NCBI RefSeq assembly: GCF_000307875.1
Contig: NZ_AJLS01000038.1
Span: 1-64,000, forward strand
Direction of reading: 5' to 3'
Length of the DNA: 64,000 nucleotides
From: Neobacillus bataviensis LMG 21833
GTDB lineage: Bacteria > Bacillota > Bacilli > Bacillales > Cytobacillaceae
The notes below the pieces were generated by a model. That model had not been told where the DNA came from and did not search any database. It saw only the letters and a program-made list of their open reading frames with translations. The stretch's first letter is position 1, and every line of letters begins with the position of its first letter. This document shows positions 43,861 to 53,856 of this stretch, piece by piece. A program made the position numbers and the translations under genes.

Positions 43861-44358
43861 ATGAACTTGTTAGAATCAAAGGTTATCCAAACCAAGTTTG
43901 AAAAGGAAATATTTATTGACGAAATTTCAAACATTGAACTTAGCGGTTTTCAATATCCAAATAAGAATTTTTCCTATTATGAAATGATGATTGGCGTAGA
44001 TTTATTGCGGATACGGAATAATGAATTTTATGGAACGAAAAAAAGTTACTTTGGTTTGAAAATTACAGAGGATTTACAATCTATCGTTATATTTGAACCG
44101 GATCTACAAAGCATCTTTGCAGTTAAAAATGAACAGGAAAAGCAGGCTGCAATCGAACTAATTGATTATTTATTAATTGAATCTCCAAAATTCAAGGAAT
44201 TAGTACGGCACATGATCTATAATAATAAACAAGCAAACGTAGTTAGTGATATGGAAATCCAGGAACATAATGCAAAACTTTCAGTGTTAGAAGGATTATT
44301 AAACGTTGGTAATCTAGATGTAAAAATGGCTGTACAAACGAAAAATATAGCTTGTTGA
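43861..44358 (+). CDS. Hypothetical protein upstream of the HxlR regulator
   Basis: 165 residues, no signal peptide or membrane helix, mixed alpha/beta with a C-terminal helical part (QEKQAAIELIDYLLIESPKF and ISNIELSGFQYPNKNF near the start). I do not recognise the family. GTGAGGTC stands upstream. Its gene is followed after 39 bases by a redox-type HxlR regulator and preceded by GTTACT elements, so it probably belongs to that regulon. Confidence 0.65.
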   Translation: MNLLESKVIQTKFEKEIFIDEISNIELSGFQYPNKNFSYYEMMIGVDLLRIRNNEFYGTKKSYFGLKITEDLQSIVIFEPDLQSIFAVKNEQEKQAAIELIDYLLIESPKFKELVRHMIYNNKQANVVSDMEIQEHNAKLSVLEGLLNVGNLDVKMAVQTKNIAC

Positions 44359-44397
44359 TCATTTTTACTGATTCCAATAAAAAGGAGAGCGAGATAT

Positions 44398-44721
44398 TTG
44401 ATAGAAGAACAGGCAGAACTTTGTCCGGAGATTGAAAAATCCTTTGAATTAATTGGGAAAAGATGGACAGGGTTGATTATTTATGTGTTATTTAGTGGTC
44501 CAAAACGGTTTAGTGAAATTCATACGTTGATCCCTGATTTAAGTAAGCGAGTGCTAACGGAGAGAATGAAGGAATTGGAAGGGCATGGGATAGTATTACG
44601 GCATGTAATTCCTGAAAGGCCAATAAGAACAGAATACCTATTAACAAAAAAAGGAAATGAGTTAGCGAAAATTCTTGGACCTATTAGTCAGTGGGCAATA
44701 AAATGGATGAAGGTTAAATAA
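44398..44721 (+). CDS. HxlR-family regulator, YodB/CatR-like
   Basis: 107 residues with a winged helix (FELIGKRWTGLIIYVLFSGP, then RFSEIHTLIPDLSKRVLTER, then GIVLRHVIPERPIRTEYLLT). Cys9 in LCPEIEKSF aligns with the conserved redox-sensing Cys6 of B. subtilis YodB (MCPKMESAF), a repressor inactivated by quinones and diamide. The TTG start has AAAGGAGAG at good spacing. Placed between rpiA and the pentose-phosphate operon, it is the best candidate to bind the GTTAC operators. A formaldehyde-type HxlR role is the alternative, but hxlAB are absent. Confidence 0.82.
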   Translation: MIEEQAELCPEIEKSFELIGKRWTGLIIYVLFSGPKRFSEIHTLIPDLSKRVLTERMKELEGHGIVLRHVIPERPIRTEYLLTKKGNELAKILGPISQWAIKWMKVK

Positions 44722-44818
44722 AGTGAGGCCAATAATACAATCTTTTGGGATTTTTACTTCCCGATTTAAACACGAACACTACTATGTTTTTCTAGTTCAC
44801 AAATTAGACACAAATATC

Positions 44819-44864
44819 TTGACGAACTAATAAAAAAGTTTTATTATGGTTACGTAAAGTTACC
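44819..44864 (+). promoter_or_regulatory. Pentose-phosphate operon promoter with GTTAC operator
   Basis: TTGACG (44819-44824), a 17-bp spacer and TATTAT (44842-44847) are followed directly by GGTTACGTAAAGTTACC (44848-44864). Both the -35 and the operator position are identical in plan to the rpiA promoter. Confidence 0.78.
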
Positions 44865-44931
44865 TAGGAACAAAAATACTAAAGCATATTTTGGTATTGA
44901 GTAGGCAATAGGGGCTTTTCTTTTTCAATAA

Positions 44932-44949
44932 TATCTTGAATTCGAGAAT
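44932..44949 (+). promoter_or_regulatory. MhqR-like box in the leader of the pentose-phosphate operon
   Basis: TATCTTGAATTCGAGAAT retains the palindromic core TCTTGAATTCGAGA of the MhqR box with three differences. It lies about 70 bases downstream of the operon's promoter, where a bound repressor could block elongation. Confidence 0.6.
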
Positions 44950-45018
44950 TATGAATTGGATGCAACGTAAACAGATATAGGAATAAATATAAAAAGTTGT
45001 CGAAAGGAGAGGCAGGAC

Positions 45019-45153
45019 ATGATCGAAGTAACTGTCACAGTTTCATTTAAAGGGAAAAATTATAAAACAAATGTCATTGCTAAAAAAGGTATAACCAATA
45101 AAGCAATTAAGAATATTGCCGAAAAACAGGTGTTAAAACAATGGAGTGAATAA
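45019..45153 (+). CDS. BA3454-family small stress-response protein
   Basis: 44 residues: an N-terminal beta segment ([20 protein letters not shown]) and a helix ending VLKQWSE. This matches the small BA3454-type stress proteins of Bacillus by length and by the V-x-V-x-Y/F-KGK...QVLKQWS pattern. AAAGGAGA lies 8 bases upstream. It is the first gene of the pentose-phosphate operon, 41 bases before glpX. Confidence 0.72.
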   Translation: MIEVTVTVSFKGKNYKTNVIAKKGITNKAIKNIAEKQVLKQWSE

Positions 45154-45194
45154 ATAGTCAAATTAAAAATCTAATAACGAAGGGGGAATATAAG

Positions 45195-46142
45195 ATGGAC
45201 AGAAATTTTTCAATGGAACTTGTTCGAGTCACTGAAGCCGCGGCTTTAGCTGCTGGACGATGGATGGGTAGAGGGAAAAAAGACGAAGCAGATGAAGCAG
45301 CAACGCAGGCAATGAGAGACATGTTTAATTCCATTCATATGAGAGGTACCGTTGTTATTGGTGAAGGTGAGATGGACGAGGCCCCTATGTTATATATTGG
45401 TGAACAACTAGGCATAGGTGATGGACCTAAAGTAGATATTGCTGTTGACCCATTAGAGGGAACCAATATTGTTGCTGCAGGAACATGGAATGCACTTGCT
45501 ACTATAGCAGTCGCAGAGCATGGAAATCTATTACACGCACCAGACATGTATATGGAAAAAATCGCTGTAGGTCCTGAATCTGTAGGGAAAATTGATATTA
45601 ATGCACCAGTCATAGACAATCTAACAGCAGTCGCAAAGGCAAAAAATAAAAATATTGAAGACCTAGTTGTGGCTATTTTAGATCGTGAACGACATAAAAA
45701 AGTGATTCAGGAAATTCGTGATTCTGGAGCAAGAATTAAACTTATGCAAGACGGTGATGTGGCAGCTGCCATAAATACAGCATTTGAAAATACGGGTGTT
45801 GATATAATGCTTGGTTCAGGTGGCGCCCCTGAAGGTGTATTGGCTGCCACCGCATTGAAAAGCTTGGGAGGAGAATTCCAAGGTAAGCTTCTTCCACACA
45901 CAGAAGAGGAAAAAATTCGTTTAAAGAAAATGGGCATTAACGACTTTAATAAAGTTTTATTAATGGATGACATTGTGAAAGGCGATGATGCTTATTTTGT
46001 AGCAACAGGTGTAACAAATGGTGAACTTCTGAGAGGTGTCCAATATAAAGGGAATGTTGGGACAACACATTCTGTAGTTATCCGTGCTAAAACTGGGACA
46101 GTTCGGTTTATCGAGGGACAACATGGTTTAAACAAGAAATAA
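45195..46142 (+). CDS. glpX: Class II fructose-1,6-bisphosphatase
   Basis: 315 residues. [17 protein letters not shown] and [13 protein letters not shown] carry the metal and phosphate ligands; [20 protein letters not shown] is the sugar-binding loop. It regenerates fructose-6-phosphate from the bisphosphate. Together with zwf, tkt, tal and pgi in the same operon this allows a cyclic pentose phosphate pathway in which triose is recycled to hexose and oxidised again, maximising NADPH. Confidence 0.94.
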   Translation: MDRNFSMELVRVTEAAALAAGRWMGRGKKDEADEAATQAMRDMFNSIHMRGTVVIGEGEMDEAPMLYIGEQLGIGDGPKVDIAVDPLEGTNIVAAGTWNALATIAVAEHGNLLHAPDMYMEKIAVGPESVGKIDINAPVIDNLTAVAKAKNKNIEDLVVAILDRERHKKVIQEIRDSGARIKLMQDGDVAAAINTAFENTGVDIMLGSGGAPEGVLAATALKSLGGEFQGKLLPHTEEEKIRLKKMGINDFNKVLLMDDIVKGDDAYFVATGVTNGELLRGVQYKGNVGTTHSVVIRAKTGTVRFIEGQHGLNKK

Positions 46143-46186
46143 CAGTGAAAATAATTTGAAGAAAGCAGCAGCAAGGAGGAACGATT

Positions 46187-47689
46187 ATGGATGGAATGAC
46201 TTTCGTCTTATTTGGCGCAACAGGTGATTTAGCGAAACGGAAAATATTCCCTGCCTTATACAATTTATATCATGATCAAAAAATGCCTCAGTCCATTTCA
46301 ATTATTGGTCTAGGTAGACGTGAAATGTCCGATAGTAAGTTTCAAAATCATGTTGAGCAATCAATCAAGACATTTTCAAGGCGCGTTGTGGATAATCGTG
46401 ACAAAATGGATGCTTTTCTTGGTGCATTTCGTTACCAGACTCTAGATGCAGCAAACGTGGATGACTATGGGAAGCTTTTAAATCTCGTTCAACAACGTGA
46501 AAGTGAACTAAATATTCCGGAAAATCGGATGTTCTACCTATCTGTTGGGCCGTCTTTCTTTGAGACAATCGCTTTGAATATTAAAGAAAGTGGATTAGGT
46601 TCTACAAAAGGTTGGAAACGCCTTATCATTGAAAAACCATTTGGAAGAGATTTAGAGTCAGCCCGGGAGCTAAATGCAAACTTAAGTAAAGCTTTTGAAG
46701 AGGATGAAATCTATCGAATTGATCATTACCTAGGTAAGTCAATGATTCAAAATTTGGGAGATTTACAATTTTTAAATCCTGTCATTCAAACCTTATTGAA
46801 CAATCAGCATATTGCTAATGTCCAAATTACGGCAAGTGAAACAGTTGGGGTTGAGGAACGCGCAGGATATTATGATCAATCTGGTGCCATTCGCGACATG
46901 GTCCAAAATCATATGCTGCAAATCTTGATGATGACAGCCATGCATATGCCAAAGAAAATCAGCCCGAAGGAAATTCGAAATGAAAAGAAGAAAGTGATCG
47001 AATCTGTTCGCCGCATAAAGAAAGAAGATGTAATCCTAAATGTTGTTCGTGGCCAATATCGTTCAGGCGAGATAGTGGGGCAGCCAGCTGTAAGTTATCG
47101 AAATGAACCGGGAATTGAAGCTTCCTCCCAAAATGATACCTTTGTGGCAGCAAGACTTTGGATTGATAATCCATTTTGGCAAGGGGTACCATTCTATATT
47201 CGAACAGGAAAAAGAATGGCTGAAAAATCTACACGGATTGTCATTGAATTCAAAAATGCAGGTCATAAGGGTTCGGCAAAAAAAGTGGCATCCAATCTTT
47301 TGATTATCGAGATTGGTCCAAATGAAAATGTATCCTTACAACTAAACAGCAGGAATCCTAGAAATGGAAAAGTAGAACCTGTGAAGATTGGTTTTTCAAC
47401 TGAACAAAAAGAAGTACCTGAAGCATATGAACGGTTGATATTTGATGCCATTCGCGGGGATTCTACGTTCTTTGCTCATTGGAAAGAGGTAGAATTGTCA
47501 TGGGAATGGGTACAACCCATTCTTGAGGCCTTTAAAGGAAATCTCTTACCCCTTCATTTATATCCAGCAGGTTCCAACGGCCCTTCGGCAGCACATCGAC
47601 TGCTTGAAGAGGACGGATTCAAATGGTGGCTGGATGATGAAAAGGTACAAGATTTAAGTCAGCCCGTTCAAGAATTAGTGGCACAATAA
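46187..47689 (+). CDS. zwf: Glucose-6-phosphate 1-dehydrogenase
   Basis: 500 residues. The NADP-binding motif is [20 protein letters not shown] and the substrate/catalytic segment is [16 protein letters not shown] with the active-site His. It produces 6-phosphogluconolactone and NADPH. AAGGAGGAAC precedes the start. No lactonase gene (pgl) is found nearby. Confidence 0.96.
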   Translation: MDGMTFVLFGATGDLAKRKIFPALYNLYHDQKMPQSISIIGLGRREMSDSKFQNHVEQSIKTFSRRVVDNRDKMDAFLGAFRYQTLDAANVDDYGKLLNLVQQRESELNIPENRMFYLSVGPSFFETIALNIKESGLGSTKGWKRLIIEKPFGRDLESARELNANLSKAFEEDEIYRIDHYLGKSMIQNLGDLQFLNPVIQTLLNNQHIANVQITASETVGVEERAGYYDQSGAIRDMVQNHMLQILMMTAMHMPKKISPKEIRNEKKKVIESVRRIKKEDVILNVVRGQYRSGEIVGQPAVSYRNEPGIEASSQNDTFVAARLWIDNPFWQGVPFYIRTGKRMAEKSTRIVIEFKNAGHKGSAKKVASNLLIIEIGPNENVSLQLNSRNPRNGKVEPVKIGFSTEQKEVPEAYERLIFDAIRGDSTFFAHWKEVELSWEWVQPILEAFKGNLLPLHLYPAGSNGPSAAHRLLEEDGFKWWLDDEKVQDLSQPVQELVAQ

Positions 47690-47717
47690 GAAAGTTCTCG
47701 AGGAGGAAGTCTATTTT

Positions 47718-49712
47718 ATGAATAAAGCAATTGAAACATTAGCTGTGAATACAATTCGTACTTTATCAATCGATGCCATCAACCGTGCAAACTCTGGTCA
47801 TCCAGGCTTGCCAATGGGAGCAGCACCAATGGCCTATGCACTTTGGGCAAATCATTTATCACATAATCCCAATCATTCAAACTGGTTCAATCGTGATCGC
47901 TTCGTATTATCTGCAGGTCATGGTTCTAGTATGTTATATAGCTTGCTCCATCTTAGCGGCTATGATGTCTCTATCGAAGATTTAAAAGGCTTCCGTAAAT
48001 TAAACAGCAAAACACCAGGCCATCCTGAATTTGGTCATACAGATGGTGTCGATGTCACGACCGGCCCATTGGGACAAGGGATTGGCAATGCTGTAGGGAT
48101 GGCAATGGCTGAAGCTCATTTAGCTGCGAAATTTAATAATGATGCTTACCCAGTGGTTGACCACTATACGTACACATTAGTTGGCGATGGCGATTTATCA
48201 GAAGGTATTTCCTATGAAGCCATGTCAATGGCTGGCCATATGAAACTAGGGAAGTTAATTGCTTTATATGATTCCAACGATATTTCACTGGATGGGGAAT
48301 TAAATCTTTCTTTCTCTGAAGATATTAAAAAAAGAGCGGAATCGCTTCATTGGCAATATCTTCGAGTAGAAGATGGAAATAATGTCGAAGAAATCACAAA
48401 AGCTATTGCAGAAGCGAAATTAAATCAAGAGCAGCCAACATTAATCGAAATTAGGACGATTATTGGTTTTGGCAGCCCTAAAGTTGCTGGAACGAATAAG
48501 GCACATGGTAATCCACTTGGTGCCGAGGAAGCGAAAGAAACGAAAAAGGTGTATGGCTGGGAGTACGAAGAAGATTTTTATGTCCCAGAAGAAGTAAAAG
48601 TCCACTTTGAAGCACTGAAACAAAATGGAGTACAAGCTGAAAATAAATGGGATGAATTGTTCAAAGCCTATAAAGAAAAGTATCCTCAACTTGCAAGTGA
48701 ACTTGAGGATGCAATTGAAGGAAAAGTATTGATCGATGTAAAAGATATCTTAACTTTTAATCCTGAAAAAACTGTTTCAACACGTGTTGCTAGTGGTGAA
48801 GCCATCAATCATTTTGTGAAATTGGTTCCTGCTATTTTTGGAGGAAGTGCAGACCTTTCTCACTCTACTATGACTGATATCAAAGGGGAAACAGCTTATG
48901 CTGTTGAATCTTTTGCCGGCAGAAATGTATACTTTGGCGTTCGTGAACATGCAATGGGAGCGGCTGGTAACGGAATGGCGCTTCACGGCGGCGTGAAGCC
49001 ATTTGTAAGTACCTTCTTTGTTTTTAATGATTACTTACGTCCATCGATTCGTCTGGCAGCCCTGCAAAAACTGCCTGTGACATATGTATTTACACATGAT
49101 TCTATCGCTGTTGGTGAAGACGGCCCGACACATGAACCAATTGAACAGTTGACTGCCCTTCGTGCCATTCCTGGTCTTACAGTTATCCGTCCATCGGATG
49201 CAAATGAAACAGCGAGTGCTTGGGCATATGCACTTCAAAACACAGATGGTCCGGTAGCGCTGATACTTAGCCGTCAAAATTTACCGGTATTTAACGAGAC
49301 AAAAGCAAATATCGAAGACTTGTCAAAAGGCGCTTATGTGTTGGCAGAAACCAATGAAAATCCAGATGTTATCTTAATCGCAACTGGCTCTGAAGTAGCA
49401 TTGGCTTTAAATGCAAAAACAGAACTTGAAAAAGAACAGGTATCCGTTCGTGTAGTTGCAATGCCAAGTTGGGAACTTTTTAATCGCCAATCTGACCAAT
49501 ATAAAGAGTTTGTGCTTCCATCAACCATTAAAAAACGAGTGGCAATTGAAATGGGGATCTCTCTTGGTTGGGAGCGCTATGTAGGACAAGAAGGAAAAAT
49601 AATCTCTATTGAGACATTCGGCGCATCTGGAACAGGAGCGGCTGTCATGGCGTTATTTGGATTTACAACTGAAAATGTTGTTCAAACAACCAAAGGACTA
49701 TTAAATTCTTAA
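47718..49712 (+). CDS. tkt: Transketolase
   Basis: 664 residues. The thiamine diphosphate motif starts GDGDLSEG (about 156) and ends near [10 protein letters not shown]. The N-terminal [15 protein letters not shown] and the [20 protein letters not shown] catalytic Glu region are intact, and the C-terminal domain is complete. It shuffles C2 units between pentose and triose/tetrose phosphates. It follows zwf after 28 bases. Confidence 0.96.
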   Translation: MNKAIETLAVNTIRTLSIDAINRANSGHPGLPMGAAPMAYALWANHLSHNPNHSNWFNRDRFVLSAGHGSSMLYSLLHLSGYDVSIEDLKGFRKLNSKTPGHPEFGHTDGVDVTTGPLGQGIGNAVGMAMAEAHLAAKFNNDAYPVVDHYTYTLVGDGDLSEGISYEAMSMAGHMKLGKLIALYDSNDISLDGELNLSFSEDIKKRAESLHWQYLRVEDGNNVEEITKAIAEAKLNQEQPTLIEIRTIIGFGSPKVAGTNKAHGNPLGAEEAKETKKVYGWEYEEDFYVPEEVKVHFEALKQNGVQAENKWDELFKAYKEKYPQLASELEDAIEGKVLIDVKDILTFNPEKTVSTRVASGEAINHFVKLVPAIFGGSADLSHSTMTDIKGETAYAVESFAGRNVYFGVREHAMGAAGNGMALHGGVKPFVSTFFVFNDYLRPSIRLAALQKLPVTYVFTHDSIAVGEDGPTHEPIEQLTALRAIPGLTVIRPSDANETASAWAYALQNTDGPVALILSRQNLPVFNETKANIEDLSKGAYVLAETNENPDVILIATGSEVALALNAKTELEKEQVSVRVVAMPSWELFNRQSDQYKEFVLPSTIKKRVAIEMGISLGWERYVGQEGKIISIETFGASGTGAAVMALFGFTTENVVQTTKGLLNS

Positions 49713-49761
49713 AAGTGAAACATACTATTTTATGTAAAGATACATTTGAGGAGGAAGAAAA

Positions 49762-50655
49762 ATGCAAGTTGGATTAATTGGATTAGGTAAAATGGGGCTA
49801 AATCTAGGTAAAAACTTAATTGACCATAAGCATCAAGTTGCAGCATATGATTTAAATCCAAATGCTGTAGAGGAAATTCAACAATATGGAGCAAAAGGTA
49901 CGACTAATCTAAGTGAATTGTTCCAATCATTAGACAAACCAAGAGTAATTTGGATAATGGTACCACACACTGTTGTGGATTCTGTGCTTAGTGAAATCAC
50001 ACCATTTTTAGAAAAGGGAGATATTGTGATTGAAGCAGGAAACTCCCATTATAAAGAATCTATCCGTCGTTATAACCAACTAAAAGAGATAGGGGTTAGC
50101 TATATGGACGCTGGAACATCTGGCGGAATGGCAGGTGCTCGTAATGGTGCAAACTATATGGTAGGCGGGGATCCGGAAGCCTGGGCGGTTGTCGAACCTA
50201 TTTTCCGTGATACAGCTGTAGAAAATGGATATATTTTTACAGGTAAGGCAGGGGGAGGGCATTTCCTTAAAATGGTTCATAATGGAATTGAGTATGGCAT
50301 GATGGCTGCAATAGGTGAAGGATTTGAGGTATTAGAAAAAAGTGAATTTGATTACGACTATGAGAAAGTAGCCCGAGTATGGAATAACGGTTCTGTTATT
50401 CGCTCATGGTTAATGGAATTAACCGAAAAGGCATTCTCTAAAGATGGAAAACTGGATGAAATCAAAGGTATCATGCATTCTTCCGGTGAAGGGAAATGGA
50501 CAGTTGAAACGGCTCTAGATCTTCAAGTCGCAGCTCCAATAATCACCATGTCCTTGTTAATGCGCAATCGTTCCTTAGAAAATGATACATTTACCGGAAA
50601 AGTTGTCGCTGCTCTTCGCAATGAGTTTGGCGGACATGCTGTAGAAAAGAACTAA
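49762..50655 (+). CDS. gnd: 6-phosphogluconate dehydrogenase, short (decarboxylating) type
   Basis: 297 residues. The Rossmann motif is GLIGLGKMGLNLGKNL, the substrate motif is DAGTSGGMAGARNGANYMVGG and the catalytic Lys/Asn is in FLKMVHNGIEYGMM. This is the short, YqeC/GntZ-like class rather than the 468-residue GndA, and such forms often prefer NAD. It oxidises 6-phosphogluconate to ribulose-5-phosphate. Cofactor preference cannot be read with confidence. Confidence 0.92.
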   Translation: MQVGLIGLGKMGLNLGKNLIDHKHQVAAYDLNPNAVEEIQQYGAKGTTNLSELFQSLDKPRVIWIMVPHTVVDSVLSEITPFLEKGDIVIEAGNSHYKESIRRYNQLKEIGVSYMDAGTSGGMAGARNGANYMVGGDPEAWAVVEPIFRDTAVENGYIFTGKAGGGHFLKMVHNGIEYGMMAAIGEGFEVLEKSEFDYDYEKVARVWNNGSVIRSWLMELTEKAFSKDGKLDEIKGIMHSSGEGKWTVETALDLQVAAPIITMSLLMRNRSLENDTFTGKVVAALRNEFGGHAVEKN

Positions 50656-50686
50656 AAACTATTATTAAAAATGGGGGAATATGATC

Positions 50687-51355
50687 ATGAAGTTTTTTAT
50701 CGATACTGCAAACTTAGTGGATATTAAGAAAGCATATAAAATGGGTGTATTATCTGGTGTAACAACAAATCCATCGTTAGTTGCTAAAGAAGGTGTGAAA
50801 TTTGAAGACCGGATTGAGGAAATTCTCCAAGCTGTACCTGAAGTAGAATCTGTATCTGCGGAAGTATCACCATATGCTGAGACAGCTGAACAAATGATTG
50901 CAGAAGCTGAGGAACTTATCAAAATTAATGGCGGGGATGAAAAAGTCACTATTAAAGTGCCAATGACGGTAGCAGGATTGGAAACTACCCGTTATCTTGC
51001 CAAAAAAGGCGTGAAAGTCAATGTGACATTGATCTTCACCGTGAACCAAGCGCTATTAGCAGCCCGCGCAGGTGCAAGCTATGTTTCACCATTCTTAGGC
51101 CGCCTTGATGATATTTCTGAAGATGGTGTCCTTTTAGTAAGTAAGATCGCAGACTTGTTCCGTATTCATAACTTAGATGCGCAAATTATTGCTGCATCCG
51201 TCCGCCACCCTGACCATGTAACGCGTGTAGCGATGGCAGGTGCTCATATTGCTACAATCCCTTACAGTGTCATTGAGCAACTTACTAAACACCCATTAAC
51301 AGACCAAGGCATTGAAAAATTCGCAGCGGATTGGGCAAAAGCACCTAAAAACTAA
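50687..51355 (+). CDS. tal: Transaldolase (short, TalC-like)
   Basis: About 222 residues. [10 protein letters not shown] is the family N-terminus and the Schiff-base Lys is in [11 protein letters not shown]; the barrel continues [19 protein letters not shown] and [11 protein letters not shown]. An in-frame ATG at 50681 is too close to GGGGGAAT, so I start at 50687. Decryptification of the pathway: it exchanges a dihydroxyacetone unit between sedoheptulose-7-phosphate and glyceraldehyde-3-phosphate. Confidence 0.93.
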   Translation: MKFFIDTANLVDIKKAYKMGVLSGVTTNPSLVAKEGVKFEDRIEEILQAVPEVESVSAEVSPYAETAEQMIAEAEELIKINGGDEKVTIKVPMTVAGLETTRYLAKKGVKVNVTLIFTVNQALLAARAGASYVSPFLGRLDDISEDGVLLVSKIADLFRIHNLDAQIIAASVRHPDHVTRVAMAGAHIATIPYSVIEQLTKHPLTDQGIEKFAADWAKAPKN

Positions 51356-51396
51356 GTTATATTTTTAGCGTATCCAGCTTTAGATAGTTCATTAGA

Positions 51397-51423
51397 GATC
51401 AATCGGCTAATCCCCGATTGATC
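51397..51423 (+). other. Perfect intercistronic hairpin between tal and pgi
   Basis: GATCAATCGG (51397-51406) pairs with CCGATTGATC (51414-51423) around a 7-base loop. There is no T-run, so it is not an intrinsic terminator; RNA processing, stabilisation of the upstream message or a protein site is possible. Confidence 0.7.
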
Positions 51424-51455
51424 CGCATCATAAGATGATATTAGGAGGATCTACA

Positions 51456-52793
51456 ATGACTATTTCTTTTGATTATTCAAACGCGTTATCATTCATGCAA
51501 CAAAATGAAGTTGATTATTTAGATGAATTCGTGAAAGTTGCCCATAATAGGTTACACGAAAAGAAAGGGCCAGGGTCTGATTTTCTCGGATGGGTAGATT
51601 TACCGAATAACTATGATAAAGAAGAATTTTCAAGAATAAAAAAGGCTGCTGAAAAAATTCGCAGTCATTCAGAGGCCTTAGTTGTAATTGGGATCGGTGG
51701 CTCATACTTAGGGGCAAGAGCTGCCATTGAAGCACTATCGCATACCTTCCACAATCAAATGAGTGGTACTACCCAAGTATATTTTGCAGGTAATAACATT
51801 AGTTCTACATATATTACACATTTACTTGAATTATTAGAAGGGAAAGACATTTCGATAAATGTGATTTCAAAATCAGGAACAACAACCGAACCAGCTGTTG
51901 CCTTTCGTATTTTCCGTGACTACATGGAGAAGAAATACGGGAAAGAAGAAATGAAGAACCGCATTTTTATTACAACAGATAAAGAAAGAGGAGCCCTTAA
52001 AACATTGGCAGACGCTGAAGGGTATGAAACATTTGTTATTCCTGATGATGTCGGTGGAAGATATTCCGTTTTAACAGCCGTAGGTCTTTTACCAATTGCG
52101 ACAGCTGGTCTTGATATTGATCAAATGATGGAAGGTGCAAAAGCAGCTGCTAAAAAATACAATAACCCAGAGCTTTCAACAAATGAAAGTTATCAATACG
52201 CAGCCGTACGCAATGCTCTTTATCGTAAAGGAAAAACAATAGAACTTTTAGTCAACTATGAACCATCTCTTCATTATGTATCCGAATGGTGGAAACAATT
52301 AAATGGTGAGAGTGAAGGGAAAGATCAAAAAGGACTATTTCCTGCTTCTGTTGATTTTTCAACTGATTTACACTCGATGGGACAATATGTACAAGAGGGT
52401 CGACGTGACTTAATTGAAACTGTTCTTCAGGTGAAGAAGCCAAAAATTGAGTTAACCATTAAAGAAGATCCAGATAATATTGATGGCTTGAACTTTCTAG
52501 CTGGGAAATCGATGGATGAAGTAAATAAAAAGGCGTTTCAAGGGACCGTCCTGGCGCATGTGGATGGCGGCGTACCAAACTTAGTCGTCGAATTGGATGA
52601 ATTAAATGAATATACCTTCGGTGAAATGGTGTACTTCTTTGAAAAAGCTACGGCTATAAGCGGGCATTTGTTAGGTGTCAATCCATTTGATCAACCAGGT
52701 GTTGAGGCATATAAGAAGAATATGTTTGCCTTACTTGGAAAGCCGGGATTTGAAACAGAAAAAGAAGCTTTACTAAAACGTTTATCTAAATAA
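51456..52793 (+). CDS. pgi: Glucose-6-phosphate isomerase
   Basis: About 445 residues, typical for Bacillus Pgi. [37 protein letters not shown] and [20 protein letters not shown] are visible. It returns fructose-6-phosphate to glucose-6-phosphate, closing the pentose phosphate cycle. The ATG at 51456 has AGGAGG at ideal distance; the upstream in-frame start at 51435 does not. It is the last gene of the operon. Confidence 0.94.
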   Translation: MTISFDYSNALSFMQQNEVDYLDEFVKVAHNRLHEKKGPGSDFLGWVDLPNNYDKEEFSRIKKAAEKIRSHSEALVVIGIGGSYLGARAAIEALSHTFHNQMSGTTQVYFAGNNISSTYITHLLELLEGKDISINVISKSGTTTEPAVAFRIFRDYMEKKYGKEEMKNRIFITTDKERGALKTLADAEGYETFVIPDDVGGRYSVLTAVGLLPIATAGLDIDQMMEGAKAAAKKYNNPELSTNESYQYAAVRNALYRKGKTIELLVNYEPSLHYVSEWWKQLNGESEGKDQKGLFPASVDFSTDLHSMGQYVQEGRRDLIETVLQVKKPKIELTIKEDPDNIDGLNFLAGKSMDEVNKKAFQGTVLAHVDGGVPNLVVELDELNEYTFGEMVYFFEKATAISGHLLGVNPFDQPGVEAYKKNMFALLGKPGFETEKEALLKRLSK

Positions 52794-52834
52794 CCTCAGC
52801 ATGTTACGGGAGTATAACCATCCTTTTATTAGAA

Positions 52835-52862
52835 GAAGAACCGGGGAGACCCGGTTTTTCTT
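52835..52862. terminator. Terminator of the pentose-phosphate operon
   Basis: AACCGGG / CCCGGTT with a 4-base loop is followed by TTTTTC on the + strand and preceded by AAGAAGAA, so it may also serve the converging IclR gene. Confidence 0.82.
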
Positions 52863-53637
52863 ATTGTTGAATATCAAAGTGCTGGTTGATGCGTTGACAA
52901 GTTTTCAGAAGAGAAGCTGTTAACTTTTCTTCATTACCATCAAAACGAGTGGATGGCAGCGGTATGGAGACGGCGCTTAGATTTCTCATCCGATCGTAGA
53001 CAACTGCACCTACCGCACAAATCCCATGGATATGCTCCTCCCTTGAAAAAGCAACGCCCTCTTTTCGGATCACTTCTAATTCCTTTAACAATTCCTCTCG
53101 ATTCGTAACCGTGTTTTCAGTGTACTGTTTTAAATGTTCTGGCAATAGTTTCTCAACCTCAACTATAGGTAATGAGGCGAGTATAGCCTTTCCGTTAGCC
53201 GTGCAATGTAATGGAAAGGCTGCACCGGGTTGTGAAGTCGCTTGTAGTGGATGTGCTGCGATGATTTGATCCACAAAAAGCACTTTTCCGTTATCTAATA
53301 TAGAAAGGTCGACTGTTTCATTCACTTGGTTAGATAGTTGGATTAAAAATGGTCTGATTTCCTCTCTTAGATCACTATGGACAGCAGCGGCAAGCATCGC
53401 AATCTCAGGTCCGAGACGGATACCGCCTTTTTGGGAAGCGGCTGCTACAAAATTTTCCTGTTCTAGTGCAGCAACAATTCTTTGAACCGTCGATCTGGCT
53501 AAGTTCACTTCTTTTGCAATCTGTGACAAGCTTAATCCCTTGGGATGCTCTCGGAGAATTCTCAGTATGTTAGCCGCACGAGAGATAACCTGAACACTAG
53601 AGGGTTTATTTTTATTATCCTGTTTATCGATGTTCAA
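52861..53637 (-). CDS. IclR-family transcriptional regulator
   Basis: 258 residues. The N-terminal helix-turn-helix (LSLSQIAKEVNLARSTVQRI) is followed by an IclR effector domain from about residue 90 (NETVDLSILDNGKVLFVDQI, then GAAFPLHCTANGKAILA, then FSREEHIHGICAVGAVVY). It starts with TTG behind AAGGAG. It is divergent from the Gfo/MFS cluster and probably controls it, with an effector related to the unknown substrate. Confidence 0.9.
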   Translation of the reverse strand: MNIDKQDNKNKPSSVQVISRAANILRILREHPKGLSLSQIAKEVNLARSTVQRIVAALEQENFVAAASQKGGIRLGPEIAMLAAAVHSDLREEIRPFLIQLSNQVNETVDLSILDNGKVLFVDQIIAAHPLQATSQPGAAFPLHCTANGKAILASLPIVEVEKLLPEHLKQYTENTVTNREELLKELEVIRKEGVAFSREEHIHGICAVGAVVYDRMRNLSAVSIPLPSTRFDGNEEKLTASLLKTCQRINQHFDIQQ

Positions 53638-53749
53638 AAGTTCGTGCTCCTTCCTCTTTATATAACAATTCTATCATATTTGAAATATTATTATGAGCAA
53701 TGAAAATTGTGTATTACCGCGGAGTAAAGTGAAAAGAAGACATAAGTAA

Positions 53750-53816
53750 TTGACAAAAGTTTTAACAATTCATATACTTAAATTAACCGGATTACAATAC
53801 AAGTGTATCACATTGT
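53750..53816 (+). promoter_or_regulatory. Promoter of the IclR-linked catabolic operon with palindromic operator
   Basis: TTGACA (53750-53755), a 17-bp spacer and TATACT (53773-53778) form a strong SigA promoter. Downstream are nested symmetric elements: ATACA-AG-TGTAT (53797-53808) within ACAAT (53794-53798) and ATTGT (53812-53816). It is a reasonable IclR operator just after the transcription start. Confidence 0.65.
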
Positions 53817-53856
53817 GGTTAAATTATAGAAGATGGATTAATAGGGGGGATTAGGT

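Noticed and set aside
44398-52793. Ribulose monophosphate formaldehyde cluster
   Set aside because: The HxlR-type regulator and pentose-phosphate genes recall it, but no 3-hexulose-6-phosphate synthase or isomerase (hxlA/hxlB) is encoded in the window.
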